From Amyelois transitella (Eukaryota > Arthropoda > Insecta > Lepidoptera > Pyralidae): a stretch of 64,000 nucleotides of DNA. The position numbers and the translations under genes are program-made. The DNA lies in assembly GCF_032362555.1 (NCBI RefSeq), contig NC_083514.1, forward strand, positions 1,473,001 to 1,537,000, read 5' to 3'. This document shows positions 24,301 through 30,300 of this stretch, one piece after another. How positions within the stretch are numbered: the first letter of the stretch is position 1; every line of letters starts with the position of its first letter. The notes under the pieces were generated by a model that searched no databases, was not told the origin of the DNA, and saw only the letters and a program-made list of their open reading frames with translations.

Positions 24301-27300
24301 GGCCGCTTGCTACCACAGCGGATAGAGCACGGGCAGCCACGAGGCGGGCAGCCCTTGTCAGCAGCTTCAGATGCGACCACACTTACCCATATCACTGTCT
24401 ATCCTCATGGAGACAAGATATATAAGAAGGAACAGCTGGGTGTACAGCACAGACCTGGCATGATGATGTCGGCCGCCTGCTGGCACAGCGGGTAGAGCAC
24501 GGGCAGCCACGAGGCGGGCAGCCCTTGTCAGCAGCTTCAGATGCGACCACACTCTCCCATATCACTGTCTATCCTCATGGAGACAAGATATATAAGAAGG
24601 AACAGCTGGGTGTACAGCACAGACCTGGCATGATGATGTCGGCCGCCTGCTGGCACAGCGGATAGAGCACGGGCAGCCACGAGGCGGGCAGCCCTTGTCA
24701 GCAGCTTCAGATGCGACCACACTCACCCATATCACTGTCTATCCTAAGGGAGACAAGATATATAAGAAGGAACAGCTGGGTGTACAGCACAGACCTGGCA
24801 TGATGATGTCGGCCGCCTGCTGGCACAGCGGATAGAGCACGGGCAGCCACGAGGCGGGCAGCCCTTGTCAGCAGCTTCAGATGCGACCACACTCACCCAT
24901 ATCACTGTCTATCCTAAGGGAGACAAGATATATAAGAAGGAACAGCTGGGTGTACAGCACAGACCTGGCATGATGATGTCGGCCGCCTGCTGGCACAGCG
25001 GATAGAGCACGGGCAGCCACGAGGCGGGCAGCCCTTGTCAGCAGCTTCAGATGCGACCACACTCACCCATATCACTGTCTATCCTAAGGGAGACAAGATA
25101 TATAAGAAGGAACAGCTGGGTGTACAGCACAGACCTGGCATGATGATGTCGGCCGCCTGCTGGCACAGCGGATAGAGCACGGGCAGCCACGAGGCGGGCA
25201 GCCCTTGTCAGCAGCTTCAGATGCGACCACACTCACCCATATCACTGTCTATCCTAAGGGAGACAAGATATATAAGAAGGAACAGCTGGGTCTACAGCAC
25301 AGACCTGGCATGATGATGTCGGCCGCCTGCTGGCACAGCGGATAGAGCACGGGCAGCCACGAGGCGGGCAGCCCTTGTCAGCAGCTTCAGATGCGACCAC
25401 ACTCACCCATATCACTGTCTATCCTAAGGGAGACAAGATATATAAGAAGGAACAGCTGGGTGTACAGCACAGACCTGGCATGATGATGTCGGCCGCCTGC
25501 TGGCACAGCGGATAGAGCACGGGCAGCCACGAGGCGGGCAGTCCCTGTCGCGCGATGCACTGCCGAGTCAGCAGCTTCAGGTGGGCCCACCCGCACTCCC
25601 ATATGGCCTTGTCAATCTTACTGGTCTCTGGCGATTGACCTGGAATTTTTTACCTCGTACAACTCATATGATGCTAAATATGTATAGGTTATGTGAAGTT
25701 TAGCGTGGGAAGGCCTAGACTAGACCAGGGTTTCTCAAACTTTCGGCTCCAAGAGTCGCTCTTAAAATTTCCAAGTAACGGCGAACCCCTTACAAACTAA
25801 TGAACTGAATAAAAAAATTGACTGTTGAAGAAAATAAGGTTTATTTGAATAAAAAGTCACACTTACAGCACCAAAATCTTGTAATATTAATGTTCGTGTA
25901 CCCCACTTTGAGAAACCCTGGCCTAGACGAACGTAGTCGTAGAACGTAATCACAACAATGTATTCTTTCGTCCACATTTCTATTCTAAGTTTAAATTGTT
26001 GTGAAGAAAATGATGCAGTGCAGCTTGTTACCGCTTCTTCTGCACTGACGCTCTGGAAGCGGCAGAAGTAAACTTAGTTTTAAGTAATTTATTTAACGTC
26101 AACCAATGTTGTGAAACCAAAAGATATGACAATTATTAAGTGATATAGAAGTGCCCCATTATTAATGAATAAAAGTTTTGAATTTATAGCTTGATCAAAC
26201 TGAGAACATTGTGGCAAAATGACCTGGGGTTTAATTCGTTGCTTTCTGTTAGCTTTTTGTTAGATGGCGTTCAATAAAAATTCGTCGTTTTTTATGTAGA
26301 TGGCGCTTAATTCACGCGTGCAAAACTGCGGGTAAAAGCTAGGCTAAGTGATAGAGGTCATTTGATAATAGTGCACTTTTGTCAAATATATATAGATAGA
26401 TAGATAGATAAAACTCTTTATTGCATCATAAGAGTAAAACATACAAAACAGACAGAGATGGTACAAAGGCGGACTTATCGCTAATGCAATTTCTTCCAGT
26501 CAACCTTTATAAACCGATTTCTTTTAGAAAGATTAGTATACACTAATAAATCCATAAACAAGACTGACAACTTAATTGCGTTGGATAACGCTCACCGTTA
26601 TTGAGTTATATTTCCAGCTAATTTTATTAATTCCCTTATTTAAAACAACAATTTGGCGAAGTTATAATTCGTGACATGCTAAATTAAAAAGAATTGAAAT
26701 CCTACTCATCATATAATAAATGCGAAAGTTTGTATGTCAGTATGGATGTTTGTTACTTTATCACGCAAAAATTACTAAACCGATTATGATGAAATTTTGT
26801 ATGTAGGTAGCTGAAGACCCAGAATAACATATAGGCTACTTTTTATCCCGGAGTTCCAGCGGGATTGACAGGGTTTCCATGCGGACGAAGTCGCGGGCGG
26901 CCTCTAGTAGTTACAAAATAAATAAATTCCTACCTTCATTATTCGGTAAAGGAACTGGATTCTCTTCTTCGCTAGTCGGTGATGTTTTGACTTCTGAAAA
27001 CATAAATAAAAAAAATATATAAATAATTACATAACACTTTGAAACAGCGACGAGCTAACCCGAAATGATGATGATGATGAAATGATGATGAATGTGGATG
27101 ACGCAAAAGAGGTACGCAGGAATTGTGACAAAAGGAAACATAGATAGATAGATAATTCATTTATTTCATTTGCTACACACAATTAACAATTTCATATCGA
27201 ATACAAATTAATTTTGTTTACGTGTTTTTAGTCATGTGTGAGCGAAACGTTTTCATAAAAAGATTGATCAATATGGATGACTCGAATGTATGAAGGAAAT

Positions 27301-30300
27301 GTGGTAAAATATGTGTATATATATATGTTTGTAACCTTTCCAACCGCTCTGGTCTGATTATGATGAAATTTAAAATTTATGTAAGATCTGCCAATTGAAT
27401 TGTTAAGTTCGTGGGGAATCAAAATCAGATATGTGCTTAGTTTTTGAGATATTCACACACAATTGTACAAAAATCAAAGTTCGAATCTAAGCCCGCGGCG
27501 AACAACTAGTAAATAGTTAAATTTTTAAATAAACAAATAAGTTTACGTTTTTTTTTCAGTAGGTACATTTACTATGGACTCAACAAAAAATTTATCATTT
27601 GATAACTGAACGCGGCCTATCAGTCTTTTCTGGACTGCTCCGTCTACCCCGCAAGGGATATAGACGTGACTATGTTTATATATATACATATATATATATA
27701 ATGTACCTATTATTTGACAAACTCACCCGTTTTGGGAGCCTTTATCAGTCTAGCCGAGTTGTTGTCTAGATTCAAATCCAGGCAATAGGACGACACGCTC
27801 TCAACCAGTCTGTTGCATTCTTCAGCTGAAAAATGTAAACTTTAACTAGCAAGCAAAGCTAAGCAAATAAATATTCTCTTAATCTATACTAATATTATGA
27901 AGCTGAAGAGTTTGTTTGTTTGTTTGAAGGCGCTAATCTCAGGAACTACTGGTTCGAATTGAAAAAATATTTTTGTGTTGAATAGACCATTTATCGAGGA
28001 AGGCTTTAGGCTATTATAACATCACGCTGCAACTATTAGGAGCGAAGAAATAATGGAAAATGTGAAAAAAACGGGGTAAATTATTCATCCTTGAGAGCTT
28101 AAATTTTTCTTCCTTTCTTTCTTAAACATATGTATTATACAATGTATTTGTGATTGTAGCGGGAGCGATGATTCGGCTCGACCGCCACCAAAGGGGTGAT
28201 CTTCCGCCAGGCTAGGTGTGACGCCTGGGGAACCGCGGCTCCGACGACGTTGTGTCGGAGGTTGTATATATAGCTCCAATCCGTGAAATCTATGAAATCG
28301 CGATTTGGATTCTTCGCTGCTATTGGTTGAGCGCGTCAATTTCTTTGCGATGATTGACAGTTGTTGTGAGATTGGATGTTGTGACGAGTGGCGTAGAGAT
28401 GTCGCCACAGTGATAAAACTCACGTGAGTGTTGCTCCTGGTTCACGTTAGGCGGCAGCACAGTCGGCCGGTACAGTGCGTAGTCCGCGAAGGAGGGTAGT
28501 TCAGATACGCACTCTATAAAACCAGAGCTCAGGAGGTTCTGGCACACTTGCGTAGCTTGAACCCTGGCCAACAAATTTACATACATATAATCACGTCTAG
28601 ATCCCTTGCGGGGTAGACAGAGCCGACAGTCTTGATGAGACTGATAGGCCACGATCAGCTGTTTGGTTTAATGATAGAATTGTGATTAGCTCATCGCCTA
28701 CGAGAAGAATCCCAAGTTTATAACCCGTATTCTTTAGTCGCCTTTGACTGCATCCATGGGAACGAGAAGGTCCTATTCTTTTTTAATTGGTGCCTGAAAC
28801 CACACGGCACTACAAACAAACAAATTAATTACCCTCCAGCTCCCAATTCTCGACTGTTTAATAAACAAGAAAAAAACTGGAAATCTTGATGTTTTATCCT
28901 ATAGTGGCGTAACAGGACGGCAATACATAACATATAGTACATAGACTTGTTCAACTGTACTTTGACTGAGTTCACAAGTGCTATGTTATATGAATTATCC
29001 TCATCTAATCTAATATATTTAAAGGAGCAATTCTTGTATACATATAATCAGGATCTCGGAAACGGCTCCAACGATTTTCATGAAAGTTACAGATTAGGGG
29101 CTTTTCGGCTCAAGAAATCAATTTATCAAGGTCCTAGGTTCGAGAAAAGCTCGGTTCCCAAGATATACATTTATAAACATTTTAAAAACCGCGTTTTAAG
29201 AAACTATATCAGCGCCATCTCTGGGTACTAAGTACACATAAATCGCGTAATATAATTGTAATTTAATTAGCTACTAACGCATTGGGTAACAATGTAATGA
29301 TGGGGTTGGTTATTGTCAATAATGTATATTAGACGAACATACCTTAATCAAATTAAGGACGTCCTGGTAAAGGGTCAGGTCAAGAGTACCCGAAACCGCC
29401 GAGCTTGCATGAAGAGAGTTATGAATGTGGATGAAGCGAAGGAAATATGCAGAGATCGTGGCAAGTGGAAAGAGGTAGTCTCTGCCTACCCCTCCGGGAA
29501 AGAGGCGTGATTTTATGTATGTATGTATGTTATTGTCAATAAATAAATAAATAAATACCTCATTTTATTGTTGGTGTTGTCCATAACCCACTGTAGAATG
29601 TCACAGCCGCGCCATACGCCGTTGTATCGCACGAGGCGATACCTTGAACACAATAAATAAATTATCTATTCTAACTAATATCATAAAGCTGAAGAGTTTG
29701 TTTGTTTGAACGCGCTTATCTCAGGAACTACTGGTTCGAATTGAAAAATTCTTTTTGCGTTGAATAGACCATTTATCGAGGAAGGCTTTGGGCTAGGTAT
29801 ATAACATCACGCTGAAACTTTTAGGAGCGAAGAAATAATGGAAAATGTGAAAAAAAACGGGGAAAATTATTCATCATTGTGGGCTTCCGTTGCGTGCGCT
29901 GCGAAAACGGTTCAAGATACCAAAAATATATGTAAGAAAGAATTATTCCTCTTGAAATGAGAATTGAGATTCAGATAGCAATAAGTTGCTAGCCCATCTC
30001 TTTAAAGAAGAATCCCAAGTTTGTAAGCCTATCCCTTAGTCGCCTTTTACGACATCCATGGGAAAGAAATCGAGTGATCCTATTCTTTATTATATTGGTG
30101 GCGGGAACCACACGGCACTAGCATGGAAGTAGATAGATAGCTAGAATATTACTACAAAAACACCTCACATCCTAAAACTAATGATAAAGTGATATGTACA
30201 AAAGGCTGTCTTAAGACTTCTACCGCGTTTGAAGCCCTCAAGGATGAATAATTTTTCCATTTTTTTTTACATTTACCATTATAACTTCGCTCCTAATAGT

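Noticed and set aside
24184-25570. CRISPR-like regular spacing
   Set aside because: Units are contiguous with no variable spacers, and they match the neighbouring exon; this is eukaryotic DNA.
24367-25602. Repeated 61-71 codon minus-strand frames, near identical
   Set aside because: They are translations of the 170-bp array units; the frame is not the PIKfyve frame and each runs through intron and splice sites.
29313-29510. 65-codon frame as a host gene
   Set aside because: It is the C-terminal remnant of LINE-B and recurs at several sites with the same 3' tail.
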